Assembly: GCA_016926475.1 (NCBI GenBank)
Contig: JAFGON010000021.1
Span: 23,351 to 87,350, forward strand
Reading direction: 5' to 3'
DNA: 64,000 nt
Origin: a candidate division WOR-3 bacterium
GTDB lineage: Bacteria > SDB-A
Positions 52,890 through 61,612 of this stretch are shown piece after piece. The position numbers and the translations under genes are program-made. The notes under the pieces were generated by a model that saw only the letters and a program-made list of their open reading frames with translations, did no database searches and had not been told where the DNA came from. How positions within the stretch are numbered: position 1 is the stretch's first letter; every line of letters begins with the position of its first letter.

Positions 52890-52892
52890 AAA

Positions 52893-53873
52893 ATGTTTAA
52901 AGCAAAAATATACGGGACCGGCTCTTATGTTCCGGAGAGGGTAATTACAAATCAGGATTTTGAAAAATATCTCGACACTTCAGATAAATGGATAACCGAA
53001 AGATCAGGTATAAAAGAGAGACATTGGGTCAGAGACGATCAAGCGACGTCTGACATGGTGCTGGAATCTTCAAAGAAAGCCATCGAATCTTCAGGAATCG
53101 ACCCGGATAAAATTGACATGATCATAGTAGCGACCATATCACCCGACCATTTATTTCCTTCAACGGCATGCTTGGTCCAGCAGAAGCTGAACCTAAGAAC
53201 CATCCCTGCTTTTGATATTTCAGCCGCCTGCACCGGGTTCATATACGCAATGGAAATAGCCCGTAATTTCATAGCAAACAAAACAGCGCGGTACATTTTA
53301 GTGTCGGCGGCGGAGACTTTGTCGAAAATTTCAGACAAGGACGACAGGAGCACAGTCGTGCTTTTTGGGGACGGAGCAGGTTCGGTTTTGCTCGGACCGT
53401 CGGAAGGAAAAAGCGGTATCATCTCGACAAGAATTTATTCAGACGGAAACCTTTCAAAACTTTTAGAAATGCCAGCGGGGGGCTCCCGCTATCCAGCATC
53501 CGAAGAGACGGTAAAAAACAAGATGCATTATTTGAAAATGCAGGGAAACGAGACCTACAAGCACGCCGTGACCAAAATGGGCAACGTCGCCATCGAAGTT
53601 CTCAAACTCGCCGGTATCACCGGGAAGGAAGTCGACATTTTCATACCTCATCAGGCAAATTACAGAATAATGGAGTCAACTGCTCTCAGGGCAGGCGTTG
53701 CAGTCGAAAAGGTATACGTGACAATTCATAAATATGGGAATATGTCAGCGGCGACTATCCCTGTAGCTCTCGATGAAGCAGTCAGAGAGAACAAGATAAA
53801 ACCCGGCGATGTCGTTCTTCTCGACGCTTTTGGAGGAGGATTGACTTGGGGGGCAACGGTTTTGAGGTGGTGA
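52893..53873 (+). CDS. fabH: beta-ketoacyl-ACP synthase III
   Basis: A 326-aa enzyme that condenses an acyl-CoA primer with malonyl-ACP to start fatty-acid synthesis. The triad is intact: AFDISAACTGFIYAME (Cys113), FIPHQANYRIME (His) and KYGNMSAATIPVAL (Asn). The C-terminal FGGGLTWG is canonical. Only 3 bases separate it from ptb, which could supply butyryl- or branched acyl-CoA primers. No other fatty-acid synthesis gene is beside it. Confidence 0.95.
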   Translation: MFKAKIYGTGSYVPERVITNQDFEKYLDTSDKWITERSGIKERHWVRDDQATSDMVLESSKKAIESSGIDPDKIDMIIVATISPDHLFPSTACLVQQKLNLRTIPAFDISAACTGFIYAMEIARNFIANKTARYILVSAAETLSKISDKDDRSTVVLFGDGAGSVLLGPSEGKSGIISTRIYSDGNLSKLLEMPAGGSRYPASEETVKNKMHYLKMQGNETYKHAVTKMGNVAIEVLKLAGITGKEVDIFIPHQANYRIMESTALRAGVAVEKVYVTIHKYGNMSAATIPVALDEAVRENKIKPGDVVLLDAFGGGLTWGATVLRW

Positions 53874-56173
53874 TAAATGGTTTTGCGGAGATACTTTTCA
53901 AGGTAAAACATCCGACAAGATACATAGGAAACGAAATAAACTCAACGCTGAAAAGTACAGAACCGCTTTTTTTGTTGTGTTACCCGGATGTATACGAAAT
54001 CGGAATGTCCAATCTTGGAATTCAAATCCTAAGGCATATTCTCGCCTCGGAAGGTTATAATTCAGAGAGGGTTTTCAGTCCGGACAGAGACCTCGAAAGG
54101 GAACTGACCCTTAGAGATCTGCCTCTTTTTTCACTTGAATCCAAGACCCCCGTAAAAAATTTTCCGGTTCTCGGTTTTTCTCTTGAATGCGAACTCAACA
54201 TAACGAATATGATTAATGTCCTGACTCTCGGCAAAATACCTCTCTCGCGTTTAGAACGCGACGATGATGATCCCGTGGTTATAGCCGGAGGGGCGTCTGT
54301 CCTCAATCCTGAACCATGGTCTTTTTTCATTGACGCGTTCGTCGAGGGCGAAGCAGAATTCGTCATCCTCAAAATTGCCCTATTAGCTGAAGAATACAAG
54401 AAAAAAAGGATTACACGGCATGAGTTTTTAAAAGAATTGTCCCTTCTCCAAGGCGTCTACGTGCCGGAATTTCCATGCGAAATAGTCGAATATCTCAGGG
54501 TAGACGAGCTTTTGTTTGAACACGCTCCCCTTCCTCCCATCGTCCCTTTCATGAAAACCACACACGACAGACAAGCCGTCGAGATATCAAGAGGATGCCC
54601 TCGCTCATGTAAATTTTGCCAGGCAGGTTCTGTCTCGAGAAATGTAAGACACCGTCCGGCAAAAGACGTCATAGAAATCGCTAAAGCAGGAATAGAAATG
54701 TCCGGCTGGGAAGAACTGTCGCTTTTAAGCCTGTCAGTTTGCGACCATCCTGAACTGGATCTGATGGTCGCCGACCTCTATCCTTATCTGAAAAGAAACA
54801 GGACGAACCTCTCTCTTCCGTCTTTGAGGGCTGACAGCGTAAGCGAACATGTTCTCAAAATTGCAGGAGATCTGGGGCACAGAACACTCACCCTCGCCCC
54901 GGAAGCGGGAAACGAATCATTGAGAACTTCCATTGGCAAGACCATGAAAGACCAAGATATTTTGACCTCTGTGGAAAGAGCCGTCAAATACGGTTTTGAG
55001 AGAATTAAATTTTATTTTATGGTCGGTTTGCCTGGAGAGAAAGACAGGGACTTGGAAGACATAGCGGATCTCGTATTGGATGTCTCCAAAGCGATGAAAA
55101 AAAAAGACATCAGGGTTTCAATAGCTCCTTTCGTACCGAGACCTCACACTTTGTTTCAAAACGCACCACAGGAAAGCTACGAAGAAATCACCCGCAAATA
55201 CTGTCTTATCGCCAATAAACTCCAAAAAATGAGAAGAAACATAAATTTCAGAGATCCAAAAGTTTCGTTTGTCGAGGGTCTTTTGTCGAGAGGAGCAGAG
55301 AATATATCCGCCGCCGCTATTTACGCCTTCAACAGCGGTTCGAGATTCGATCAGTGGCACGAGAACTTCAACTTCGAATTATGGAAAGATTCCCTTGAAA
55401 GAGCAGGTGTGGACATTCACGGAGAATCCAAAAACCCGTCTTATATTCAAAAGCGCTGGGAAAGGATAAAAGTTCGGCACACCCCTTCAAAACCCCACAC
55501 AAGAGTTTATGAGAAACTTTCTTTTACCCCTCCCTCGTCAGGTTTCGTGCTTTCAAACCCGGGAAAGGTTTTTTATTACAGACTCAAATACTCCAAAGAA
55601 GAACCTCTTCGGCATATTTCACATCTGGAGCTCACAAATGCAGTTCTGCGATCTCTTAGAAGAGCCGGTTTGAAGCTGGATTACACCAGGGGTAAAAGGC
55701 CCAAACCGGACGTCAGTTTTGGACCTCCTCTCCCCTGCGGGGCTACATCGGATGCAGAACTGATGGATTTTTCGTCTCAGTTTTTTTTAGAAACAAGTAT
55801 TATAGAATCCCTGAAGTCTTTTTTCCCCAAGGGAATAAAACCTTTGGAATTGTTTTATTTTGATAAAAAACCGCCCCCCATAACTTCATCGGATCTTGAA
55901 ATAACATACATCTGTGAAAACTGCGAAATCGACGAAACTGCAAAGAAAAGATTTTATTCAGACGAATGTTGCTCTGTTGAAAGGATTCACAGGGGCAGGA
56001 CAAAAAAAATTGAATTGAAGAAATACGTCAAAAATATTGATACCGGAAGAGAGGGTTTTGTTTTCAAGATCAATTTCACCAGAGAGGGGTCTGTGAGATT
56101 GTCGGAATTGGAGAGTTATTTCCATATAAAAAAATTTTCAAACTGGAAAAGAACAGTTATAAATCAGAGGTAA
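53870..56173 (+). CDS. B12-binding-type radical SAM protein (TIGR03960) with fused TIGR03936 domain
   Basis: About 767 aa. An N-terminal B12-binding-like domain (FLLCYPDVYEIGMSNLGIQI, VLGFSLECELNITNMINV) precedes a radical SAM barrel with ISRGCPRSCKFCQAG (C-x3-C-x2-C) and GLPGEKDRDLEDIAD. A separate C-terminal domain of about 200 residues begins FYYRLKYSKEEPLRHISHLE, the TIGR03936 domain. This fusion is regularly found just before RNase G, as here. Its reaction is not established; a role in RNA or ribosome modification has been suggested from context. I chose the GTG at 53870, whose GTGA overlaps the fabH stop; a TTG at 53846 has a strong GGAGGAGGA site, but that lies in fabH conserved codons. 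Confidence 0.88.
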   Translation: MINGFAEILFKVKHPTRYIGNEINSTLKSTEPLFLLCYPDVYEIGMSNLGIQILRHILASEGYNSERVFSPDRDLERELTLRDLPLFSLESKTPVKNFPVLGFSLECELNITNMINVLTLGKIPLSRLERDDDDPVVIAGGASVLNPEPWSFFIDAFVEGEAEFVILKIALLAEEYKKKRITRHEFLKELSLLQGVYVPEFPCEIVEYLRVDELLFEHAPLPPIVPFMKTTHDRQAVEISRGCPRSCKFCQAGSVSRNVRHRPAKDVIEIAKAGIEMSGWEELSLLSLSVCDHPELDLMVADLYPYLKRNRTNLSLPSLRADSVSEHVLKIAGDLGHRTLTLAPEAGNESLRTSIGKTMKDQDILTSVERAVKYGFERIKFYFMVGLPGEKDRDLEDIADLVLDVSKAMKKKDIRVSIAPFVPRPHTLFQNAPQESYEEITRKYCLIANKLQKMRRNINFRDPKVSFVEGLLSRGAENISAAAIYAFNSGSRFDQWHENFNFELWKDSLERAGVDIHGESKNPSYIQKRWERIKVRHTPSKPHTRVYEKLSFTPPSSGFVLSNPGKVFYYRLKYSKEEPLRHISHLELTNAVLRSLRRAGLKLDYTRGKRPKPDVSFGPPLPCGATSDAELMDFSSQFFLETSIIESLKSFFPKGIKPLELFYFDKKPPPITSSDLEITYICENCEIDETAKKRFYSDECCSVERIHRGRTKKIELKKYVKNIDTGREGFVFKINFTREGSVRLSELESYFHIKKFSNWKRTVINQR

Positions 56174-56175
56174 AG

Positions 56176-57693
56176 GTGGAAAACGGAATATTTATTAATT
56201 CTTTCGACGAGGAATTGAGGGTTGCTGTAATCAGCAACGGGAGACTGCTGGATATATTTATCGAGACATTCGACAGAAAAAAATTTGTTGGAGACATCTA
56301 TAAAGGAGTGATAACCCAGGTCAACACTGGATTGAACGCCGCGTTCGTCGATATTGCCGGTGAAAAGTCGGCTTTTTTGCCGCTCTCCGAAGTGATGTCA
56401 GACTCGATAGATTTCGAGGGCGAGGAACCTAGCGAGAAAAGGCATCTTGAAAAAGGGCAGATTATTTATCTTCAAATCACAAAATCACCAATGGGTAAAA
56501 AGGGCCCCAGAGCGACGACTTACATTTCAATACCCGGCAAGTATTGTGTTATGATGCCAGGAAGGAAAATCGTCGGTATTTCGAGAAAAATCAAAAACAA
56601 AGACGAGAAAAAACGCCTGCGAGCACTGGGAAAAGATTTAATCACAGATGATTTCGGCATCATCATCAGAACCGAAGCGCAAAACAGGACAAAAGAAGAC
56701 ATACTTTCTGATCTCGCGGTTTTAAAAAACAAATGGAGAGAAATCGAGGACATCTCCAAAAAAAGGGAAGCCCCAACCCTGCTTTACACCGAAGACGATC
56801 CCACAATAAGGATTTTAAGAGACCATTTACTCATTTCGACCGAACAGCTCGTCATAGACAACTCTTCGCTGTTCAAGAAGATTCAGAAATATCTTACTTC
56901 GACGAATAAATCCGGAGACCTGCTGAAGAAAATAAAGCTTTACAACGACAAACTCCCCATATTCGAGTATTACGGAATAGAAGAAGAGATAACCAAGCTG
57001 TTTTCTCCCATAGTCCCCCTTTCTTCCGGAGCATACGTCATATTTCAGCATACCGAAGCGCTTGTGGCGATAGACGTCAACAGCGGCAAGTATTCAAACA
57101 TAAACAACCCTGAAGACCTCGCCTACAGAATCAACCTCGAAGCGGCACGCGAGATAGCAAAACAGGTCAGGTTGCGAAATTTGGGGGGATTGATAGTAAT
57201 AGATTTCATAGACATGCAGACCGAAGACCACAGAAGAGCCGTAAAAGCCGAAATCGACAAGCATATGTCGGGGGACAAAGCGAACTATTACACGCTTCCA
57301 ATAAGCGAACTTGGACTGTTGCAGATGACCCGCAAAAGAACTGGACCTTCAGTTGTTCAAAATCTGCAGAAAAATTGTCCTTTCTGCAAGGGTTCAGGCC
57401 TTCTTTTCGAAGACCATTACATATCGAGTTCTCTGAAAAGATGGCTGAGAAACGTCTCGGATAAACTGTCCGGAAAAACCATCCAGATTCGACTGCCGAG
57501 AAGGCTGTATGAATTTATTTCACACCAGCTCTCTTCTTTTTTTGTGTCTCTTTCAAAGGAGAAAAACATAAGCATCGAGACCGTTTTTGACCCGTCGGCA
57601 GCCGGCGACCAGATTTCGGTATGGTGTATAAACGACAACGTTGAAATAAGCCATTGGGAAGGAGGTCTTCTTCCCGACATCGAAGTAAAATAA
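56176..57693 (+). CDS. rng: ribonuclease G/E family endoribonuclease
   Basis: 505 aa, the size of RNase G. The N-terminal S1-like region (VGDIYKGVITQVNTGLNAAF) is followed by the RNase H-like/DNase I-like catalytic core with VAIDVNSGKYSN (metal-binding Asp) and GLIVIDFIDM. The zinc-link cysteines are in CPFCKGSGLL. It lacks the long C-terminal scaffold of RNase E. It matures rRNA and initiates mRNA decay. The GTG start comes directly after the radical SAM gene stop with AGAGG upstream. The rplU-rpmA genes often found after this pair are not here. Confidence 0.95.
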   Translation: MENGIFINSFDEELRVAVISNGRLLDIFIETFDRKKFVGDIYKGVITQVNTGLNAAFVDIAGEKSAFLPLSEVMSDSIDFEGEEPSEKRHLEKGQIIYLQITKSPMGKKGPRATTYISIPGKYCVMMPGRKIVGISRKIKNKDEKKRLRALGKDLITDDFGIIIRTEAQNRTKEDILSDLAVLKNKWREIEDISKKREAPTLLYTEDDPTIRILRDHLLISTEQLVIDNSSLFKKIQKYLTSTNKSGDLLKKIKLYNDKLPIFEYYGIEEEITKLFSPIVPLSSGAYVIFQHTEALVAIDVNSGKYSNINNPEDLAYRINLEAAREIAKQVRLRNLGGLIVIDFIDMQTEDHRRAVKAEIDKHMSGDKANYYTLPISELGLLQMTRKRTGPSVVQNLQKNCPFCKGSGLLFEDHYISSSLKRWLRNVSDKLSGKTIQIRLPRRLYEFISHQLSSFFVSLSKEKNISIETVFDPSAAGDQISVWCINDNVEISHWEGGLLPDIEVK

Positions 57694-57706
57694 GAAGGGA
57701 AAGTCT

Positions 57707-59095
57707 ATGACGGCAATACAGAAAAATATCGACGATCAGAGGGAAAATATCCTGTCTGACATAAGTGAATTGATCGAAATTCCGAGTGTTAAAAGCGAAG
57801 CTCTTCCCGGAGCTCCTTTCGGGGGGGAAGTGTCGAGGGTTTTTGATAAAGCGCTGGCTCTTGGAAAAAAATTGGGCCTTAAATCGTTTTCAGGCGACGG
57901 ACACTACGTGTATTTTGAAATCGGAGAAGGTTCAACCCTGGGTTCAATTTTATGCCATTTGGATGTAGTGCCGGCTGAATCAGGATGGAAGCACCCTCCC
58001 TTCAAAGGTACTCTTGAGAATGGAAACCTTTACGGAAGAGGAGTTGAAGACGACAAAGGACCAGCTGTCTGTTCTCTTTACGCCCTTCACATCCTGCAGA
58101 ACACTACAGGAGTCAAAGGCAGACTGAGGTTGATTCTGGGCGGGGACGAAGAATCGAGTTGGAAATGCATAGAAAAATACAAAGAAACCGAAGAAATACC
58201 CCTTTACGGAATAACCCCGGACTCCCAATTCCCGGTGATTTACGCTGAAAAAAATATTTTCAGGATAAACCTTACTGTTCCTTTTGAATCCAAGTATATC
58301 GATTCAGTCTTTGGTGGATCAGCGGTAAACATGGTTCCAGACAACGCTTGCGCGGTTTTAAAACAGGGGGTTTCCCTGCGGGGCGAAGAGGATATCATCA
58401 AGAAACACTTTTCGGACACGTTGACCGTCGGAGACAGAAAAGGGAAAAAATCATTTTTCGCCAGAGGTAAATCGGCACACGCCAGCACTCCAGATAAGGG
58501 GAAAAATGCCGTTTCCACTCTTTTTGACTTTTTGTCCAAGGTAATACCCCCTGACGATCCATTCAAGCTTTTCATAGACTTCTACGCTAAAAACATCGCT
58601 CATGACCACAGAGGAGAAAACCTCGGTATAGCTTTGGAAGACGAAGTCTCAGGCCACCTTACCATCAACCCCGGTTTGCTGCTATCAAAAGAAGGTCTTT
58701 TAAGAATTTCCAACGACATAAGATGCCCTATTAAATACAAGGTCGAAGAAGTTGTCGAAATTCTTGAGAAAATTGAATTTCCCGGATTTAAAATTGAAGT
58801 CGAAAAAACTGTTCCGGGGCTCTACGTCCCTAAGGATTCACCTCTTGTGTCCGTTTTGTTGGATGTCTACAGAAAAATCACCGGCGACACCTCCCCTCCC
58901 TTGGCAATCGGAGGCGGTACCTACGCGAGAGCTTTTCCCAACACGGTAGCTTTCGGCCCTGTTTTCCCAAAAAGAGAGATAATGGCACATCAACCCGACG
59001 AATTTATGCCTGTTGAAGATATTTTCTCCTTCACAGAAATCCTCACCCAAGCTCTTTTCGAACTCGACTACAAGTACGCCGGAGAAGGCAGATGA
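57707..59095 (+). CDS. M20-family dipeptidase (PepV/Sapep-like)
   Basis: A 462-aa zinc peptidase. It shows LCHLDVVPAE (first metal His and Asp), YGRGVEDDKGPAVCSL (bridging Asp), GGDEESSWKCIEKY (catalytic Glu pair), GKSAHASTPDKGKNAV in the lid domain and GGGTYARAFPNTVAFGP near the end. The long lid and these motifs fit PepV rather than the amidohydrolase encoded at 31253. It should split dipeptides in the cytoplasm. The ATG has a GAAGGGA site; the stop overlaps the next start (ATGA). Confidence 0.92.
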   Translation: MTAIQKNIDDQRENILSDISELIEIPSVKSEALPGAPFGGEVSRVFDKALALGKKLGLKSFSGDGHYVYFEIGEGSTLGSILCHLDVVPAESGWKHPPFKGTLENGNLYGRGVEDDKGPAVCSLYALHILQNTTGVKGRLRLILGGDEESSWKCIEKYKETEEIPLYGITPDSQFPVIYAEKNIFRINLTVPFESKYIDSVFGGSAVNMVPDNACAVLKQGVSLRGEEDIIKKHFSDTLTVGDRKGKKSFFARGKSAHASTPDKGKNAVSTLFDFLSKVIPPDDPFKLFIDFYAKNIAHDHRGENLGIALEDEVSGHLTINPGLLLSKEGLLRISNDIRCPIKYKVEEVVEILEKIEFPGFKIEVEKTVPGLYVPKDSPLVSVLLDVYRKITGDTSPPLAIGGGTYARAFPNTVAFGPVFPKREIMAHQPDEFMPVEDIFSFTEILTQALFELDYKYAGEGR

Positions 59096-60240
59096 AAACA
59101 ATCACGGTTCTCGGAGCGGGTTCTGTCGGGAGCCTTGTCGCAGAGGAGATGTCTCGTGATTACAGGGTAATCAGCGTCGACAGGGATTCAAAAAACTTGT
59201 CGAGAATCAAAGGCAAAAAAAACATCGTCGCCCTGCAGGGCGACCTCACCGATGAGGCGGAAACCCTCAGAGCGGTCTCAGGATCAGACCTCGCTATTTT
59301 GGCTTTGCCTGGTTCTTTTGGGTACCAGACTCTTAAAACTCTCATCAAAACCGGTGTTGACACTGTGGACATTTCTTTTTTTGAAGAAGACCCTTTCTCC
59401 CTCGAAGATCTCGCTAAAGACAAAGGGATTCAATTTTCAGTTGACTGCGGCGTCGCCCCCGGGCTCTGCAACATAATTCTCGGAAGACATGCTGCGATGG
59501 AAAACGTCCATTCATACAGCTGCATGGTAGGAGGCCTCGTCAGAGCCAGGCATTTGCCCTATGAATACAAATCCGTATTTTCGCCCTCCGACGTAATAGC
59601 CGAATATGTGAGAGAAGCGCGAATTGTCGAAGACAATCAACTGAAAATCAAACCCGCCCTTTCGGCCCCCGAGTTTCTGGAATTTGAAGGGGTGGGGACT
59701 CTCGTCGCTTTCAACACAGACGGTCTAAGGACCCTCATAAAAACCATGAAAATTCCTTTTATGTCTGAAAAAACTCTCCGATACCCAAAGACCTATGAAT
59801 ACCTAAAAGTTCTGAAAGATTCCGGATTTTTCTCAGATAGAGAAATCACCGTGCAAGGTAAATCCATAAAACCCTGTGATGTCAGCGAAATCCTGCTGTC
59901 CGGCATCTGGAAAATCAGCACCGAAGACAGGGACATGACTCTGATGAAAATTCAGATTGAAACCTCTGAAAAATCAGTTTACACATACACTATTTCAGAC
60001 TTCTATGACGAAAAAGAAAACCGTCTTTCTATGGCGAGGACTACCGGCTTTACTTGTTGCGCCGTCAGCAGATTGTTTTTGGAAGACAGAATTGAAGGAG
60101 AAGGATTAATTACCCCGGAGCAAATTGGAAGTTCAAAATCTAATTTCGAATTCGTGGTTGAATATTTAAAGAACAAAAACATCAAGATCGAACTGGACGA
60201 GTTTAAAAATTCAGTTAAGCTTGAAAACCTTGCGAAATAA
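59092..60240 (+). CDS. saccharopine dehydrogenase family protein
   Basis: A 382-aa NAD(P)-dependent oxidoreductase-like protein. The Rossmann loop VLGAGSVGSLVAEEM opens the protein, with VISVDRD as the acidic end of the second strand (favouring NAD). DCGVAPGLCNIILGRHA and GGLVRARHLPYEYK are typical of saccharopine or lysine-6-dehydrogenase relatives. The precise substrate is not clear; no other lysine pathway gene is near. It overlaps the dipeptidase by 4 bases and the kinase-RapZ fusion by 20. Confidence 0.88.
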   Translation: MKTITVLGAGSVGSLVAEEMSRDYRVISVDRDSKNLSRIKGKKNIVALQGDLTDEAETLRAVSGSDLAILALPGSFGYQTLKTLIKTGVDTVDISFFEEDPFSLEDLAKDKGIQFSVDCGVAPGLCNIILGRHAAMENVHSYSCMVGGLVRARHLPYEYKSVFSPSDVIAEYVREARIVEDNQLKIKPALSAPEFLEFEGVGTLVAFNTDGLRTLIKTMKIPFMSEKTLRYPKTYEYLKVLKDSGFFSDREITVQGKSIKPCDVSEILLSGIWKISTEDRDMTLMKIQIETSEKSVYTYTISDFYDEKENRLSMARTTGFTCCAVSRLFLEDRIEGEGLITPEQIGSSKSNFEFVVEYLKNKNIKIELDEFKNSVKLENLAK

Positions 60241-61612
60241 AGCGTTCTTTCTCTACAGGGGATGTTTTGGGAGACTTCCCGAAACCTTTGACATCCTCCA
60301 ATCCTCAGATCAGACCAAAATTTTCTACAAGATGAAAGACAGCGAAAACCGGGCGATTGCCGTTTGTTTTAAATCGGAAGAAGAAGCGCGGGTTTTTGAA
60401 TACCTCTCGGGAATCCTTCTGAAAAGCGAAGTCGGAATCCCCAAGATTTTCGATTTTAAAGACAAATGTTTTCTCTGCGAAGACGCCGGGGAGGACTCCC
60501 TTTTCAAACTATCGGAAAAAAAAGCGGATAAAGAAAACACCATAACTTTGTACAAAAAAGCTCTCGAGTTATTATACGTAATGCAGACCAGAGCAGACTG
60601 TTTAGTAGATTATTCAAGGTGCAGACCCGTCAGGGAGTTCGACTATGTGTCTGTCATGTGGGACCTTGATTATTTTAAATATCTTTTTCTGAAAATTTTC
60701 GGCTTAAAACCCGATGAATACAGACTCGAGAACGAGTTTAAAAAACTCGCTTCGACCATATCGGAAATCTCCGAGAAAACATTTGTCCACAGGGATTTTC
60801 AGAGCAGAAATATTTATTTTAAAGGTTCAAAGATTCTGCTGATCGACTACACCGGGGCGAGAAGAGGACCCGCTCACTACGACCTCGCCTCTCTGCTTTT
60901 CCAGACCAGGGCTGACCTTTCCGACGATATCGTCAGGCAAATGCTCGATTGTTACATTGACCTCGACAAAAAAAAAATGTACAGCGGGAATTTTGACTTC
61001 CTCGACCTTGTTTTCAGCAGCGCTCTCTTCAGGATTTTGCAGAATCTGGGAGCATACGGTTTTAGAGGCTACCACGGACAAAATCCGACTTTCAAAACCC
61101 ACATTAAACAAGCGGTTCAAAAAGCCCTGAAATTAGCGGCGGGAAAATTTCCCGAGATATCCCTTAATCTCGAAAAAGCTCTTGAAAAAGCAGTTTCCCT
61201 GACACCAGAGACCTCTCCTGGAAAATTAAAAGTCAGATTGAAGAGTTTTTCCTATAAAAAGGGAATTCCGAGAGACTTAAGCGTTCACGGGGGCGGTTTT
61301 GTTTTCGACTGCAGGTCTTTGCCCAACCCCGGCAGGTTTCAGGAATTCCAAAATCTTACCGGCAAAGACGTCTTGGTCTCTTCTTTCCTGAAAAGAGAGA
61401 AAAAAGTCCGGAATTTTCTCGAATACGCCGAAAACATAATTAAATTGGCTGTCGATGATTTTTTGAGCAGGAAATTCGAACTGCTCGATATATATTTTGG
61501 CTGCACCGGAGGTGTCCACAGATCTGTTTTCTGCGCTGAAGAGCTGAAGCGCTCTCTGGAATCGAGAAGCTGCTTGGCGGTCGAATTGAACCATACAGAA
61601 CTGGACGATTGA
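60221..61612 (+). CDS. fusion of AmgK-like sugar kinase and RapZ C-terminal domain
   Basis: 463 aa with two parts. Residues 1-320 are an aminoglycoside-phosphotransferase-fold kinase: FVHRDFQSRNIYF (His190, Asp192, Asn197) and LLIDYTGARRGPAHYDLASL, which closely matches the DFQDA-xxGPxxYDLASLL form of AmgK, the anomeric MurNAc/GlcNAc kinase. Residues about 335-460 match the RapZ C-terminal domain: LKSFSYKKGIPRD, FDCRSLPNPGRF and FGCTGGVHRSVFCAEEL (Cys428). The RapZ N-terminal P-loop domain is absent. The start is TTG at 60221, overlapping the previous gene, without a clear ribosome site. The next gene encodes a MurU-like uridylyltransferase, supporting an amino-sugar role. RapZ-C binds glucosamine-6-phosphate and RNA in enterics; whether that holds here is unknown. 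Confidence 0.85.
   Translation: MKTLRNKAFFLYRGCFGRLPETFDILQSSDQTKIFYKMKDSENRAIAVCFKSEEEARVFEYLSGILLKSEVGIPKIFDFKDKCFLCEDAGEDSLFKLSEKKADKENTITLYKKALELLYVMQTRADCLVDYSRCRPVREFDYVSVMWDLDYFKYLFLKIFGLKPDEYRLENEFKKLASTISEISEKTFVHRDFQSRNIYFKGSKILLIDYTGARRGPAHYDLASLLFQTRADLSDDIVRQMLDCYIDLDKKKMYSGNFDFLDLVFSSALFRILQNLGAYGFRGYHGQNPTFKTHIKQAVQKALKLAAGKFPEISLNLEKALEKAVSLTPETSPGKLKVRLKSFSYKKGIPRDLSVHGGGFVFDCRSLPNPGRFQEFQNLTGKDVLVSSFLKREKKVRNFLEYAENIIKLAVDDFLSRKFELLDIYFGCTGGVHRSVFCAEELKRSLESRSCLAVELNHTELDD

Noticed and set aside
53846-53869. TTG start for the radical SAM gene with a GGAGGAGGA ribosome site
   Set aside because: That purine run encodes the conserved FGGGLTW end of FabH, so it is explained by coding; the GTGA overlap at 53870 fits the operon style and the family N-terminus better.
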